A DNA stretch of 64,000 nucleotides from Deinococcus murrayi DSM 11303 (GCF_000482805.1 NZ_KI519504.1:93092-157091); one strand, 5' to 3'; positions 12,646 through 26,740 are shown, counted from the stretch's first letter. The notes: generated by a model from the sequence alone, not told the origin. Numbers and translations: made by a program.

Positions 12646-13787
12646 GCCCGTCTCAGCAGCCACAACCCCACCCCCGCAAAGAGCACGTTGGCGAGCCATA
12701 CGCCGGGTTCGGGCAAAGAAGGCATCGTCCCCGCCACGGTCAAGCCCACAAAAAAGACGAGATAGTACGCCACCGCCACAAGGAGCGCCACGCCGAGGGA
12801 CACCCCCAGGGTGCGCCCGTAGCGCAGGGCAAAGGGCAGCGCCGCGAGCGCGAGCACCAGATTCCCGAAGGGCAGCGCGAGCTTGCGGTTGAGGTCGAGG
12901 CGGGCTTCCTGCCGCTCGGCGGGGGTGGCCCCCGGCTCGCGCAGGGTGGCGGTCAGCTCGTTCCAGCCCCCGGCGTCGGCCCCGATGGCGTCCGCGTACT
13001 CGGCAAAGGTCTCCTGCCGCGAGCGCCCGGTGTCGAGCACGAGCGCCGCCGCAGGGTCCTCCGGCACGATAACCCCCGGAAAGACCTCCTGCACAGCGGC
13101 GCGAAAGGCCAGCGGGTCATCTTCCGGTACCCGGCCCAGGGCCGCCGCCGCCGCGTAGTTCACGGTGTAGACCTGATACCCGGTGAGGCGCAGCTCATTG
13201 CCCTCGAAGGTGCCCCCCTCCGCGAAGATGATGGTGCCCCGCCGGAGGTCGTCGGGTTGCCATCGTTCCACCCGCACCCCACGCATCTGCCGGGTGGCGG
13301 GGTCGTACCCGGCAAGGTAGAGGGTCAGCCCGCCCCGCAGGTCCAGCGTCTGCCCGGCGAGCCGCCCCAGCCCCGCGCCGGTCAGCACGTCCCAGTACAG
13401 CCCCCGCGTCTCCACGTTCGCGCGGGGGGCCACCCACAGGCTCAGCCAGACCGCGAGGGCGGTGACCAACGCTCCGACCACCAGCACGGGCCGCGCGGCC
13501 CGCCCCAGGCTGACTCCGCCTGCCTGCACCGCCACGAGTTCGCGCTCGGTGTTCATGCGCCCAAAGGCCACGACGGTCATCAGCACGGCGGCCATCGGCA
13601 GCACCTTGACCAGCGTGTCGGGCACCTGGTAGGCAATCCACTGTCCTACCAGCCCCAGCGGAACCCCCCGCAGCCACTGGCTGGAGATAAAGAAGTACCC
13701 GAAGCTCAGAATCGCCGTAAACAGCAGCGTGCCCGCCAAGAGGGGCGGCAGCAGCTCGCGGGTGACGAGGCGGGTGAGGCGGGTCAT
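12642..13787 (-). CDS. LptF/LptG-family (YjgP/YjgQ) permease
   Basis: A 381-residue inner-membrane protein of the family that moves lipid from the inner membrane to the periplasmic bridge. Six membrane helices are arranged as expected: three near the N-terminus (including RELLPPLLAGTLLFTAILSFGYF), a large periplasmic beta-rich domain of about 200 residues, and three at the C-terminus (LPFGNLVLALAALPFALRYG onward). GAAGG lies 6 nt before the ATG. Deinococcus has an outer membrane without classical LPS, so the cargo may be another lipid; the coupled glycosyltransferase suggests a glycolipid. It overlaps the next gene by 4 bp. Confidence 0.85.
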   Translation of the reverse strand: MTRLTRLVTRELLPPLLAGTLLFTAILSFGYFFISSQWLRGVPLGLVGQWIAYQVPDTLVKVLPMAAVLMTVVAFGRMNTERELVAVQAGGVSLGRAARPVLVVGALVTALAVWLSLWVAPRANVETRGLYWDVLTGAGLGRLAGQTLDLRGGLTLYLAGYDPATRQMRGVRVERWQPDDLRRGTIIFAEGGTFEGNELRLTGYQVYTVNYAAAAALGRVPEDDPLAFRAAVQEVFPGVIVPEDPAAALVLDTGRSRQETFAEYADAIGADAGGWNELTATLREPGATPAERQEARLDLNRKLALPFGNLVLALAALPFALRYGRTLGVSLGVALLVAVAYYLVFFVGLTVAGTMPSLPEPGVWLANVLFAGVGLWLLRRA

Positions 13788-13803
13788 GGGGTGCCTTCGG
13801 CGC

Positions 13804-13934
13804 GGGAAGTGGGAAGTGGGAAGTGGGAAGTGGGGAAAGCAATGGCTGATGCTCTCAAGTCAACACCCGCCCTGAGCCGCAGAACTGGCTCTCCTTCCAC
13901 ACCCGCCCACCACTGACCACTCCCCACTTCCCAC
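13804..13934. repeat. GAAGTGGG inverted repeat between fabZ and the Lpt-like permease
   Basis: The left arm (13804-13835) consists of four tandem GGGAAGT units; the right arm (13910-13934) carries CCACTCCCCACTTCCCAC. About 75 bp lie between them. The right arm begins directly after the fabZ stop codon (TGA followed by GTGGGAAGTGGGGAGTGG on the minus strand). Confidence 0.8.
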
Positions 13935-14363
13935 TCACCCCTTCGCCACCGCAAACAGGATGGTCGCCTCCGCCGCCACCTGCCTGTCGACCTCCGCGCG
14001 GCAGGTCGTCTTGCCCAGGCCCCGGCGCAGGAACTCCAACTTCGCGTGCAGGTGCAGTTGGTCGCCCGGAATCACCTTGCGCTTGAAGCGTGCCCCCTCC
14101 ACCCCGGCGAGGTACCCGACCGTGCCCGGCTCGAGCTGCCCGTGCAAGCAGAACATGCTCGCCTGCGCGAGGGCCTCCACGATGAGGACCCCCGGCATCA
14201 CGGGTTCTTGCGGAAAGTGCCCCTGAAAAAAGGGCTCGCCGATGCTCACGTTCTTGAGGGCATGGACCTCGCCCTCTCCGGCCCGCAGCACCCGGTCAAC
14301 CAGCACAAAGGGAAAACGGTGCGGCAGCGTTCGCAGCACCTCCTGAATCAGCAAAGGTTCCAT
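13935..14363 (-). CDS. fabZ: (3R)-hydroxyacyl-ACP dehydratase FabZ
   Basis: FabZ removes water from 3-hydroxyacyl-ACP in type II fatty-acid synthesis. The 142-residue length is normal. The catalytic His is in LPHRFPFVLVDRV at about residues 12-24 and the catalytic Glu in MPGVLIVEALAQA at about 60-72; the central GHFPQEPVMPG is intact. The ATG at 14363 begins the family N-terminus (MEPLLIQEVLRTLPHR). A TAGGAT box at 14417-14422 would give a leader of about 50 nt. It is the first gene of the leftward envelope cluster, upstream of the Lpt-like permease. Confidence 0.93.
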   Translation of the reverse strand: MEPLLIQEVLRTLPHRFPFVLVDRVLRAGEGEVHALKNVSIGEPFFQGHFPQEPVMPGVLIVEALAQASMFCLHGQLEPGTVGYLAGVEGARFKRKVIPGDQLHLHAKLEFLRRGLGKTTCRAEVDRQVAAEATILFAVAKG

Positions 14364-14433
14364 GTCTCGCACGTCCTCTCTGACCCTGGCGGCGTGCCCA
14401 GGGGCAAAACGCGGCAATCCTAGCACGCAGCCC

Positions 14434-14733
14434 CTAGCGGGGCCGGGCGAGCGGCAAGAGGGCGGCCAGCCCGCTGGTGAACACGCTCAGGCCCACCGCT
14501 CGCCAAAAGCCCGGCACGTCCCCCAGCCCCAGCGCCCCGCTGAGCAGCTTCTCGGCGCCCCCCAGGGTCCGCAGCCACAGCGGGGCCGCCGGGTTGAGGG
14601 TGGCATAGGCCCCCAGCGTCAGCGCCACCCCCCCCAGCGTCAGCAGGGTCAGGCCCAGCACGGCCAGCCACCCCAGCACCCGCCGTCCTGCGCCCGACTT
14701 TCTTGACCCGTTTCCCACCTGCTGCGCCCTCAT
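14434..14733 (-). CDS. Small two-helix membrane protein, unknown
   Basis: A 99-residue protein. A basic N-terminus (GSRKSGAGRR) precedes a long hydrophobic segment LGWLAVLGLTLLTLGGVALT, a short polar loop, and a second helix near the C-terminus (AVGLSVFTSGLAALLPLARP). No family is recognised. The ATG at 14733 lies 8 nt after a TACAAT box (14742-14747), a good leaderless arrangement. It is divergent from the gene starting at 14776. Confidence 0.6.
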   Translation of the reverse strand: MRAQQVGNGSRKSGAGRRVLGWLAVLGLTLLTLGGVALTLGAYATLNPAAPLWLRTLGGAEKLLSGALGLGDVPGFWRAVGLSVFTSGLAALLPLARPR

Positions 14734-14741
14734 CGCGGCGC

Positions 14742-14768
14742 ATTGTAGGCCAGCGGGAGCGGTACACT
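14742..14768. promoter_or_regulatory. Divergent pair of leaderless-type -10 boxes
   Basis: TACAAT on the minus strand (14742-14747) serves the ATG at 14733. TACACT on the plus strand (14763-14768) serves the GTG at 14776, 7 nt away. Only 15 bp separate the two boxes. Confidence 0.55.
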
Positions 14769-14775
14769 CCGCCCC

Positions 14776-15039
14776 GTGCCCTCCCTGCCCGCCCGCGTCC
14801 GCGTCACCCGTCCGCCCCTGCCCCTCGCGCCCGCCCTGCGCGGCGCGGCGGCGCGGCTGTGCCCCGCTGCCCCCCTGGAGGCCCTCACTGCGGCGGCCCT
14901 CGCGGTCGCGGGCGGCTCGGTGATTGGGGCGGCGCTCGCTTGGCCGGGTGGCGAGGCCGTGGCTGTCGAAAGCGCCTGGCGCGGGCGCGGCATCGAGGAA
15001 GCCCTGCGGGAGGCGCGGAGTGGTGGCAAGCTGAGCTGA
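14776..15039 (+). CDS. Mini GNAT-like protein, unknown
   Basis: An 87-residue protein. Residues about 48-80 (SVIGAALAWPGGEAVAVESA, then WRGRGIEEALREA) resemble the beta4-motif A core of GNAT acetyltransferases, where R-x-x-G-x-G/A binds acetyl-CoA pyrophosphate. The rest of a normal GNAT domain (about 150 residues) is absent, so it is either a truncated relative or a chance likeness. The GTG start has TACACT 7 nt upstream. Confidence 0.5.
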   Translation: MPSLPARVRVTRPPLPLAPALRGAAARLCPAAPLEALTAAALAVAGGSVIGAALAWPGGEAVAVESAWRGRGIEEALREARSGGKLS

Positions 15040-15074
15040 CGAGCGGCTGATGGGTTCCCCGTAGGGTCGGGGCC

Positions 15075-15725
15075 GTGCCATTGCCTGCCTGCTTTGCCGC
15101 GTTTGCCCCTCGTTCCCGGTCCCTCTTGGCCGCCGCCGCACTCGCTGTGGGCGGCCAGGCCGACGCTGCCGTCGGGCTACAGGGCCAGATTCGCAACCTG
15201 CCCTTCTCGCCTTCGGCGCAGGGCCGGACGCTCGTGCTCCTCACGCACCTCACCGAAGGCCGCCTGATAGGGATGGGCCAGCTCCGTGACGAGGGCCTGT
15301 TCCGGGTGGCCATCCCGGATGACTTTCGCCCGCCCGTGCGTCCGGCGAGCTTTTGCCCCGGCGTGCGCAGCTCTCCCCAGGAGCCGCGCACCTACGTCGC
15401 CGAACAGCTTCTGGTGTTTGAGCCGTCCCAGGACCGGGTGCGGGTCCTGAGCCAGGCGGACCATCCCCAGCACCCCACTCGGCGGGTGCAGTGGATGTAC
15501 AGTGACCGCCCGGCCCGCGTGCAGGGCCGCTGCCAGGGCCTGAACACCCGCTATGACCTCTCGCTGCGGGCGGGGTGGAATGCCGTGATGACGGTCAGCC
15601 GCTCCGGGTCCTTTGTGGTGCGGGGGGCCGAGCCGGGACTGCCCTACTGGGCGGGCGAGCCGCTCTCTCCGGCCCGCCGCCTCTTTCCCGCCCTGTTTGG
15701 CCCTCAGGCCGCCGGGGGGCGGTAG
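15075..15725 (+). CDS. Secreted hypothetical protein
   Basis: A 216-residue protein with a probable signal peptide (RSRSLLAAAALAVGGQADA) and two Cys in the mature part (FCPGVR and QGRCQG) that could form a disulfide. The body is predicted to be beta-rich, with repeated VxV strands (TLVLLTHLTEGRLIGMGQL, VMTVSRSGSFVV). No known domain. The GTG start lies 7 nt after TAGGGT (15062-15067), a leaderless arrangement. The acyl-CoA dehydrogenase gene follows on the same strand after 20 bp but has its own -10 box. Confidence 0.65.
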   Translation: MPLPACFAAFAPRSRSLLAAAALAVGGQADAAVGLQGQIRNLPFSPSAQGRTLVLLTHLTEGRLIGMGQLRDEGLFRVAIPDDFRPPVRPASFCPGVRSSPQEPRTYVAEQLLVFEPSQDRVRVLSQADHPQHPTRRVQWMYSDRPARVQGRCQGLNTRYDLSLRAGWNAVMTVSRSGSFVVRGAEPGLPYWAGEPLSPARRLFPALFGPQAAGGR

Positions 15726-15745
15726 CCGGGTGCTAGCCTGACCCC

Positions 15746-16927
<1,182 letters not shown>

Positions 16928-17000
16928 TACGGGAAGTGCAGGGAGTGCCCCCTGCCCCCGCCTTCCCTCTGAGCGCTGGATGAGGCTATAGTGAACGCCG

Positions 17001-17291
17001 ATGACCCAGTCGCCGCCTGCGCCCGAAGTCTTGCGTGTCTCCGGCCAGTCGCGGCCCAATGCGGTGGCGGGGGCGGTCGCGGCGCTGCTGCGCTCACAGG
17101 GGCAGGCCGAGGTGCAGGCCATCGGCCCGGCGGCGGTCAACCAGGCAGTCAAGGCCCTCGCCATCGCACGGGGCTACCTCGCTGGAGATGACCTGGACCT
17201 CGCCGCCCAGCCCGCTTTCATCAAGTTGGAGCACGAGCAGGAAGAACGCACCGCCCTGTGCTTTCTGGTGCGCGCCGTGCCGCGAGCCTGA
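17001..17291 (+). CDS. SpoVS-family (stage V sporulation protein S) protein
   Basis: A 96-residue Alba-like small protein. The body LRVSGQSRPNAVAGAVAALL, AVNQAVKALAIARGYLA and IKLEHEQEERTALCFLV follow SpoVS along its full length. SpoVS homologues are common in non-sporulating Deinococcus-Thermus, where they are thought to bind nucleic acid. A TATAGT box (17087-17092 region, at 16987-16992) lies 8 nt upstream of the ATG, among the best -10 boxes in the window, suggesting strong expression. Confidence 0.88.
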   Translation: MTQSPPAPEVLRVSGQSRPNAVAGAVAALLRSQGQAEVQAIGPAAVNQAVKALAIARGYLAGDDLDLAAQPAFIKLEHEQEERTALCFLVRAVPRA

Positions 17292-17349
17292 ACATAGTTA
17301 AAGATCGTCTTCACCGAACCTGAGTGCCTGTCACTCATACTGGGAGTGT

Positions 17350-18042
17350 ATGGACTTCCTCGCGTTTATGGGGCCGTACGGTCCCTTGATTCTGCTCATC
17401 TTCGTCGCTTCGCTCATCATTCAGGGCTACCTCAGCCGCACCTATGGCCAGTGGGGGCAGGTCCGCAACAGCCGCAACCTCACCGGGGCCGAACTCGCTC
17501 GCATGATGCTGGATGAAAACGGCCTCTCGCACGTGCCCGTGCAGATGGTGCCCGGCCAGCTCTCCGACCATTACGATCCCATCCGCAAGACCGTGAACCT
17601 CTCGGAGGCCAACTACCGTGTCCCCAGCGTGTCGGCCCTCGCGGTTGCCGCGCACGAGGTCGGGCACGCCATTCAGGACAAGGTGCGGATGCCCGCGCTC
17701 GTGCTGCGGGGCCGCCTCGCGGTGCCCCTGAGCCTGGGCATGAACCTCGCGCCGCTGCTGCTGCTCGCGGGCCTCTTCCTGCAACTGAGCGGCCTGCTGT
17801 GGCTGGGCGTGATTCTCTTTGCCGGGGCGCTTCTCTTTCACCTCGTCACCCTGCCCGTCGAGTTTGACGCGAGCCGCCGCGCCCTGGCCTATCTCAGCCA
17901 GCGCGGGCTGGTCGCGGGTCGCGAAGCCCAGGGCGCCCGCACCGTCCTCACCGCCGCTGCCCTGACCTACGTGGCGGGCTTTGCGATGGCCCTCGCGCAG
18001 CTCCTGAACGTGCTCAGCATTGCGCGCAGCCAGAGCGACTGA
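17350..18042 (+). CDS. YugP-type membrane zinc metallopeptidase
   Basis: A 230-residue membrane protein of the neutral zinc metallopeptidase 2 family. It has an N-terminal helix (GPLILLIFVASLIIQG) and the zinc motif AAHEVGHAIQD at about residues 98-108, preceded by YDPIRKTVNLSEANYRVPSV, which is the family's conserved stretch. Two helices follow (LAPLLLLAGLFLQLSGLLWLG region), then LPVEFDASRRAL, which may give the third zinc ligand, and a last C-terminal helix. The physiological substrate is unknown. A terminator lies at 18091-18120. Confidence 0.88.
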   Translation: MDFLAFMGPYGPLILLIFVASLIIQGYLSRTYGQWGQVRNSRNLTGAELARMMLDENGLSHVPVQMVPGQLSDHYDPIRKTVNLSEANYRVPSVSALAVAAHEVGHAIQDKVRMPALVLRGRLAVPLSLGMNLAPLLLLAGLFLQLSGLLWLGVILFAGALLFHLVTLPVEFDASRRALAYLSQRGLVAGREAQGARTVLTAAALTYVAGFAMALAQLLNVLSIARSQSD

Positions 18043-18051
18043 GGGCAGGGC

Positions 18052-18158
18052 CAGCTCCCAGTCGCCACAGGATGCAAAGCACCATGAAGAAACGCCCCTG
18101 CATGAAGCCGGGGCGTTTTTCTGGCTGCTGGCTGCTGGCTGCTGGCGACTGGAAGCTG
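18052..18158. repeat. Imperfect inverted repeat with GCTGGCT tandem, flanking a terminator
   Basis: CAGCTCCCAGTCGCCACAG (from 18052) is nearly the reverse complement of CTGCTGGCGACTGGAAGCTG (ending at 18158). The right arm is preceded by a short tandem of CTGGCTG units. The terminator hairpin of the YugP-type gene lies between the arms. A related CTGGTTGCTGGTCGCTGG stretch occurs at 53168-53185. Confidence 0.55.
18091..18120 (+). terminator. Rho-independent terminator of the YugP-type gene
   Basis: AACGCCCC (18091-18098) pairs with GGGGCGTT (18110-18117) around an 11-nt loop, and the stem runs into a T-run at 18116-18120. Confidence 0.8.
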
Positions 18159-18164
18159 GAAGCT

Positions 18165-18502
<338 letters not shown>

Positions 18503-18503
<1 letters not shown>

Positions 18504-18832
18504 CACTGGCTGCCCCCTTCGGTGGGGAAGCCCGCCTCAGTCCAGGCCAGGGTGCCCCCCGCGAGGTTGTAGAGCTGCTCGTAGCCCTGCGTCCGCAGGT
18601 ACTCCCCGGCGCGGGCGCTGCGAGCGCCGCTGCGGCAAATCAGGACGAGGGGGCGGTCATGGGGCAGCTCCGAGAAGCGGTCTTCCAGTTCGCTGAGGGG
18701 CAGCAGCCGCGCGCCCGCCGCATGCAGCTCGGCGTACTCGTTCGGCTCACGAACGTCGACGAGGAGGGCACCCTGCTGGACCCGCTCAAGGCCCTCGGCG
18801 GGAGAGATATCGGGAACGGGAGTCTGAGTCAT
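18503..18832 (-). CDS. Rhodanese-like sulfurtransferase
   Basis: A 109-residue single rhodanese domain. LLVDVREPNEYAELHAAGA is the domain start, and the active-site Cys is in LVLICRSGARSARAGEYL at about residues 72-89, with the six-residue active loop of sulfurtransferases. The ATG is 6 nt after TATCCT (18839-18844), a leaderless arrangement. It is coupled to the SufT-like gene, so delivery of sulfur for Fe-S assembly is a reasonable inference. Confidence 0.88.
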
Positions 18833-18838
18833 GCGGGC

Positions 18839-18888
18839 AGGATACCGCCCTCACCTCCCTCCCGACCGTGCCCCCGACCCCCTACACT
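18839..18888. promoter_or_regulatory. Divergent leaderless promoters between two rhodanese-like genes
   Basis: On the minus strand TATCCT (18839-18844) serves the rhodanese gene starting at 18832. On the plus strand TACACT (18883-18888) serves the rhodanese-like gene starting at 18895. Both boxes are 6 nt from the start codon. Confidence 0.55.
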
Positions 18889-18894
18889 CGGCCC

Positions 18895-19176
18895 ATGCCG
18901 CTGCCCGCCCAAGCCCTCCTCATCGACCTGCGCCCCCAGGAACTGCGTTTCCGAGAGCCGCTGGAGCGCCTGACCTCTCTGCCCGTGCGCTCCCTGACCC
19001 TGGAGGCCATCGAGCGCGGCACCCACGGCCTGACTCCCGACCTCGGCCCCTTTGTCGTCGTGTGCGAGCGCGGTCCCCGCTCAGCCCTGGCCGCCCGGCT
19101 GTTGCAGGCCGACGGCCTAGAGGCCACCGCCTATCCCGGTGGCCTGCCGGGGCTGCGCCGCGAGCTGGGGCGGTAA
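18895..19176 (+). CDS. Second rhodanese-like protein
   Basis: A 93-residue single-domain rhodanese. It begins LLIDLRPQELRFREPLERL, and the active Cys is in FVVVCERGPRSALAARLL at about residues 60-77. A further LEATAYPGGLPGLRRE matches the usual C-terminal YxLxGGxxxW region, but the Trp is absent. The ATG at 18895 follows TACACT by 6 nt. It is divergent from another rhodanese gene, with 62 bp between their starts. Confidence 0.8.
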   Translation: MPLPAQALLIDLRPQELRFREPLERLTSLPVRSLTLEAIERGTHGLTPDLGPFVVVCERGPRSALAARLLQADGLEATAYPGGLPGLRRELGR

Positions 19177-19224
19177 CGCGGCGGTAATGGCCGGGGCTGA
19201 CCCTGGAGACCCAGGAGGTAGACC

Positions 19225-19707
19225 ATGCCCCGTATTCTCGTCACCACCGACGGCAGCTCCCTCGGCCACCAGGCCCTCGCCCATGCCGACGCCCTCGCCC
19301 GCGCTCTGGGGGCTGACCTCTCGGTCCTGTACGTGCAGCCGGACCCCTTGCCCACCGTGCCCGAAGCTTACGCTTACGTCCCGGAGAACGCGGCGCAGGC
19401 GCAGGAAGAAGCGCTGCTGGCCCTGCGGGACGAACTCCAGGCCCGACTTCCGCACGCTGACCTGCGGCTGGAACGCGCCTCAGGGCGTCCGGTGCCCCGC
19501 CTCATCCTGGAAGCGGCGCAGGCACTGGGGGCCGACCTCCTCGTGATGAGCACCCACGGACGGTCGGGCCTGAGCCGCGCCCTGCTGGGCAGCGTCGCCG
19601 AAGCGGTGACCCGGCACGCCCCGGTACCCGTGCTGCTCGTGCGGGACGGCCAAGCCGTACCGCGCTGGGGCACTGCCCAGAGCAGCGGGGCCGTCGCCAG
19701 CCGCTAG
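19225..19707 (+). CDS. Universal stress protein (UspA family)
   Basis: A 160-residue Usp protein. It starts MPRILVTTDGSSLGHQAL and ends with the ATP-binding motif STHGRSGLSRALLGSVAEAV at about residues 110-129 (G-2x-G-9x-G-S type), then PVPVLLVR. It should therefore bind ATP. A near-perfect Shine-Dalgarno AGGAGG lies 7 nt before the ATG, unlike its leaderless neighbours, which suggests high or regulated translation. Confidence 0.9.
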   Translation: MPRILVTTDGSSLGHQALAHADALARALGADLSVLYVQPDPLPTVPEAYAYVPENAAQAQEEALLALRDELQARLPHADLRLERASGRPVPRLILEAAQALGADLLVMSTHGRSGLSRALLGSVAEAVTRHAPVPVLLVRDGQAVPRWGTAQSSGAVASR

Positions 19708-19764
19708 GCCCCCCGTCCTCCCGCTCACGCACGCGCCCCGCGCCCTCGGCTAGACTGCCCCGTT

Positions 19765-22293
<2,529 letters not shown>

Positions 22294-22302
22294 CGCGCCG
22301 AC

Positions 22303-22698
22303 CTAGCCCCCCTGCCCCCGTTCTTCCCCGTCCACATACACCCACGCCCCCTCCACCCGCGTGAAGCGGCTGCGCTCGCGCAGGCGGCTCGTGCGCCCGC
22401 CTGCCCGGAAGGTGGCCGTGAACTCCACCTCGTCGCCCTCCGCCCGGTGGACCGTGAGGCCCGTATAACGGAGGTCGTCCGTGTCCAGATTCAGCTCTGC
22501 CGGGCAGGTGTCGGGGTGCCAGGTGCGCCGCAGGTAGGCCGCGTCGCGCAGGAAGTACGCCGCATACCGCGAGCGCATCAGCGCCTCCGGCGTCTCGGCG
22601 GGCCGCTCGCCCGTGTGCCGGGGGCCGCAGCACGCGCCGTAGCCCCGCCCCGACCCGCAGGGACAGGGCTTGAGGGGTGAGAAGGAGAGGGGAGACAT
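22303..22698 (-). CDS. YchJ-like SEC-C motif protein
   Basis: A 131-residue protein. The N-terminus PCPCGSGRGYGACCGPRH is a SEC-C zinc-binding motif (C-x-C-x8-C-C). The following APETPEALMRSRYAAYFLRD-type segment and the alpha-beta body (VEFTATFRAGG) match the YchJ family (NTF2-like fold). The ATG at 22698 is selected because TATGCT lies 7 nt upstream and the SEC-C motif follows at once; the upstream frame overlaps the divergent gene. Function unknown. Confidence 0.85.
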   Translation of the reverse strand: MSPLSFSPLKPCPCGSGRGYGACCGPRHTGERPAETPEALMRSRYAAYFLRDAAYLRRTWHPDTCPAELNLDTDDLRYTGLTVHRAEGDEVEFTATFRAGGRTSRLRERSRFTRVEGAWVYVDGEERGQGG

Positions 22699-22705
22699 GG
22701 CGGGC

Positions 22706-22715
22706 AGCATAGACT
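22706..22715. promoter_or_regulatory. Overlapping divergent -10 boxes
   Basis: TATGCT (minus strand, 22706-22711) and TAGACT (plus strand, 22710-22715) share two base pairs. They lie 7 and 8 nt before the start codons at 22698 and 22724. Confidence 0.55.
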
Positions 22716-22723
22716 GACCCCCG

Positions 22724-23521
22724 ATGCCGCCGCACGCCCCCGCCATCACCTCCCTGCACAACCCGCACGTCAAGCGCCTCGTCCGGCTGCGTGCCCGCCG
22801 CGACCGCGACCGCGAGGGCGTCATCCTGGTGGAGGGTGCCCGCGAACTCGCCCGCGCCGCCGCCGCCGGGCTGGAACTTCACACCCTCTACCACTGCCCG
22901 GCCCTTTACAGCCCGGAAGCGCGGGAGGTGGCCCCCACCCTCCCCGGCCCCCGCCTCGAACTCTCCCGCGAGGCCTTCGAAAAGGTGAGTGGCCGCGAGA
23001 ACCCCGACGGCCTGCTCGCCGTGGCTCCCCGGCCTGCCCGCCCGTTGCCCGTCCCCGGCCCGGACACCCTCATGCTTGTCCTGCACAGCCTCGAAAAGCC
23101 CGGCAACCTCGGCGCGATTCTGCGGACGGCGGACGCGGCGGGCGTGGGGGGGGTCCTCGTGCTGGGCGGCACCGACCTCTACTCGCCGGGGGTCATCCGT
23201 GCCTCGCAGGGCAGCGTGTTCACCGTCCCCGTGACCGCCCTGGACGACGCCGCCGCGCAGGCTTACCTCGCCGAGCACGCCTTTACCCGCGTCACCTGCA
23301 CCCCCGACGCCGCGCAGGACTACTGGGACGCCCCGCTGACCGGGCGGGTGGCCCTGGTGCTGGGGGCCGAGCACGCCGGATTGCCCGCCCCGTGGCGCAC
23401 CGCGGGCCTCCCCGTCCGCATCCCCATGCACGGGGAGGCCGACAGCCTCAACGTGGCGACGGCGGCGGCGCTGGTGCTGTATGAGGCGCTGCGCCAGCGC
23501 CGCCCGTCTTCCAGCCAGTAG
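22724..23521 (+). CDS. TrmH/SpoU-family RNA 2'-O-methyltransferase
   Basis: A 265-residue SPOUT methyltransferase. An N-terminal substrate-binding domain ([20 protein letters not shown]) is followed by the three family motifs: motif 1 [18 protein letters not shown] at about residues 123-140, motif 2 [13 protein letters not shown] at about 207-219, and motif 3 [18 protein letters not shown] at about 230-247. It should methylate a ribose in rRNA or tRNA; the exact site cannot be told. Its start is 25 bp from the divergent YchJ-like start, with shared -10 DNA. Confidence 0.92.
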   Translation: MPPHAPAITSLHNPHVKRLVRLRARRDRDREGVILVEGARELARAAAAGLELHTLYHCPALYSPEAREVAPTLPGPRLELSREAFEKVSGRENPDGLLAVAPRPARPLPVPGPDTLMLVLHSLEKPGNLGAILRTADAAGVGGVLVLGGTDLYSPGVIRASQGSVFTVPVTALDDAAAQAYLAEHAFTRVTCTPDAAQDYWDAPLTGRVALVLGAEHAGLPAPWRTAGLPVRIPMHGEADSLNVATAAALVLYEALRQRRPSSSQ

Positions 23522-23585
23522 GCTTCCCACAGTAGGCCATCTGGCGGAGGGGCCACCCCCGCCGCCCCTCTGCTAGCCTCCGCCC

Positions 23586-25406
<1,821 letters not shown>

Positions 25407-25430
25407 GCCTCCGGGCACTGGCCGAAAAGA

Positions 25431-25456
25431 GCCTGCTGCGCAGCAGGCCTTTTTCT
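25431..25456 (+). terminator. Rho-independent terminator of pepF
   Basis: The perfect palindrome GCCTGCTGCGCAGCAGGC is followed directly by TTTTTC. It is one of the clearest terminators in the window. Confidence 0.85.
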
Positions 25457-25534
25457 TGGCTCGCCGCCGCTCGCCGGGGAGAGGCGGCCCCCCAGCCCCG
25501 CACCTCCCCCGCCGCGCTGGGCTACCCTCCTGCC

Positions 25535-26053
25535 ATGACCGATGCGGCCACCCCCAACCCGGATGCTCGCCTGCACCCCGGCGACCCCTTTCCCGCGTTT
25601 GCCCTGCCCGACACCGCAGGCCACCTCCACCGCCTCTCCGACTACGCCGGGCGCTACGTGGTGCTGTACGTCTACCCCAAGGACGACACACCCGGCTGCA
25701 CGCGGGAAGCCTGCGATTTCCGCGACAGCGCGAGGCTGCGGGCGCTGGGGGCCGCCATCTTGGGCCTCAGCCGCGACGACGCGGCGAGCCACGCGGCCTT
25801 TGCGGGGAAGTACAGCCTGCCCTTCCCGCTGCTGTCAGACCCAGAGGCGGCGTTCCTCAAGGGCATCGGCAGCTACGGCCCCAAGACCCTCTACGGCAAA
25901 GTCACCGAGGGGGTGAGGCGGCAGACCTTCCTGATTGGCCCCGACGGGCGGCTGGTCAAAGCCTGGCTCGCGGTGAAGGTGGACGGGCACGCGGAGGCCG
26001 TGGCCGACGCCATCGAAGCCGACCGGGGTCAGCGGGAGCGCGGCGATGCCTGA
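25535..26053 (+). CDS. bcp: Thioredoxin-dependent peroxiredoxin (Bcp family)
   Basis: A 172-residue peroxiredoxin that reduces hydroperoxides. The active site [15 protein letters not shown] at about residues 48-62 has the peroxidatic Cys and, five residues later, the resolving Cys, as in E. coli Bcp. [10 protein letters not shown] and the C-terminal [16 protein letters not shown] are also typical. TACCCT lies 6 nt before the ATG. The gene overlaps rpiA by 8 bp, so the two are probably co-transcribed and coupled. Confidence 0.9.
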   Translation: MTDAATPNPDARLHPGDPFPAFALPDTAGHLHRLSDYAGRYVVLYVYPKDDTPGCTREACDFRDSARLRALGAAILGLSRDDAASHAAFAGKYSLPFPLLSDPEAAFLKGIGSYGPKTLYGKVTEGVRRQTFLIGPDGRLVKAWLAVKVDGHAEAVADAIEADRGQRERGDA

Positions 26054-26732
26054 CCTCGAATCGCTGAAAAAGGAAGCCGCCCTGCGGGCCGTCGCCCTGG
26101 TCGAAAGCGGGATGCGGGTGGGCTTGGGCACCGGCAGCACGGCCAAGTACGCCATCCTGGAGCTGGGCCGCCAGTTGGCGGCGGGCGAGTTGCGGGACAT
26201 CGTGGGGGTGGCGACCAGCGAGGCGTCGGAAGCGCTCGCCCGCGAGGTCGGGGTGCCCGTGCAGCCCCTCGACCCCCGGCCCCTCGACCTCGCCATCGAC
26301 GGGGCCGACGAAATCGACCCAGACCTCAACCTCATCAAGGGGCTGGGGGGGGCGCTGCTGCGCGAGAAGCTCACCGAGGTGCAGGCGCGGCGGCTGGTGA
26401 TTATCGCCGACCACACCAAGCGGGTGACCCGCTTGGGAGAGAAAGCGCCCCTCCCGGTCGAAATCGTTCGCTTCGGCTTTCTCTCTACAATCGAGCGGCT
26501 GCGGGCGCTGGTGCCGGGCGGACGGCTGCGGCAGCCCGGCGCGCAGCCCTTTCTCACCGACAACGGCAACTACATCTACGACGCGCAGCTTCCCGCCGCC
26601 TTCGACCCCGCCGCGCTGGAGCGGCGGCTCAAGGGCACGCTGGGGGTCGTGGAGACGGGCTTTTTCCTGGGGATGGCGGACGTGGCGTTCGTGGCCGCCC
26701 CCCAGGGGGTGCAGGAGTTGCGCCGCGGGTAG
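26046..26732 (+). CDS. rpiA: Ribose-5-phosphate isomerase A
   Basis: RpiA interconverts ribose 5-phosphate and ribulose 5-phosphate in the pentose phosphate pathway. The 228-residue length is normal. The phosphate-binding loop [12 protein letters not shown] is at about residues 24-35, the catalytic region [20 protein letters not shown] at about 80-99, and GGALLREK and NGNYIYDAQ follow as in the family. It starts inside the end of bcp and may be made with it. NADPH and ribose supply for redox and repair fits the pairing, but this is inference. Confidence 0.95.
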   Translation: MPDLESLKKEAALRAVALVESGMRVGLGTGSTAKYAILELGRQLAAGELRDIVGVATSEASEALAREVGVPVQPLDPRPLDLAIDGADEIDPDLNLIKGLGGALLREKLTEVQARRLVIIADHTKRVTRLGEKAPLPVEIVRFGFLSTIERLRALVPGGRLRQPGAQPFLTDNGNYIYDAQLPAAFDPAALERRLKGTLGVVETGFFLGMADVAFVAAPQGVQELRRG

Positions 26733-26740
26733 GGGCAGGC

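Noticed and set aside
13804..13835. Tandem GGGAAGT units considered as a CRISPR or VNTR
   Set aside because: Units are 7 bp without spacers, and the block is one arm of the dispersed GAAGTGGG repeat family.
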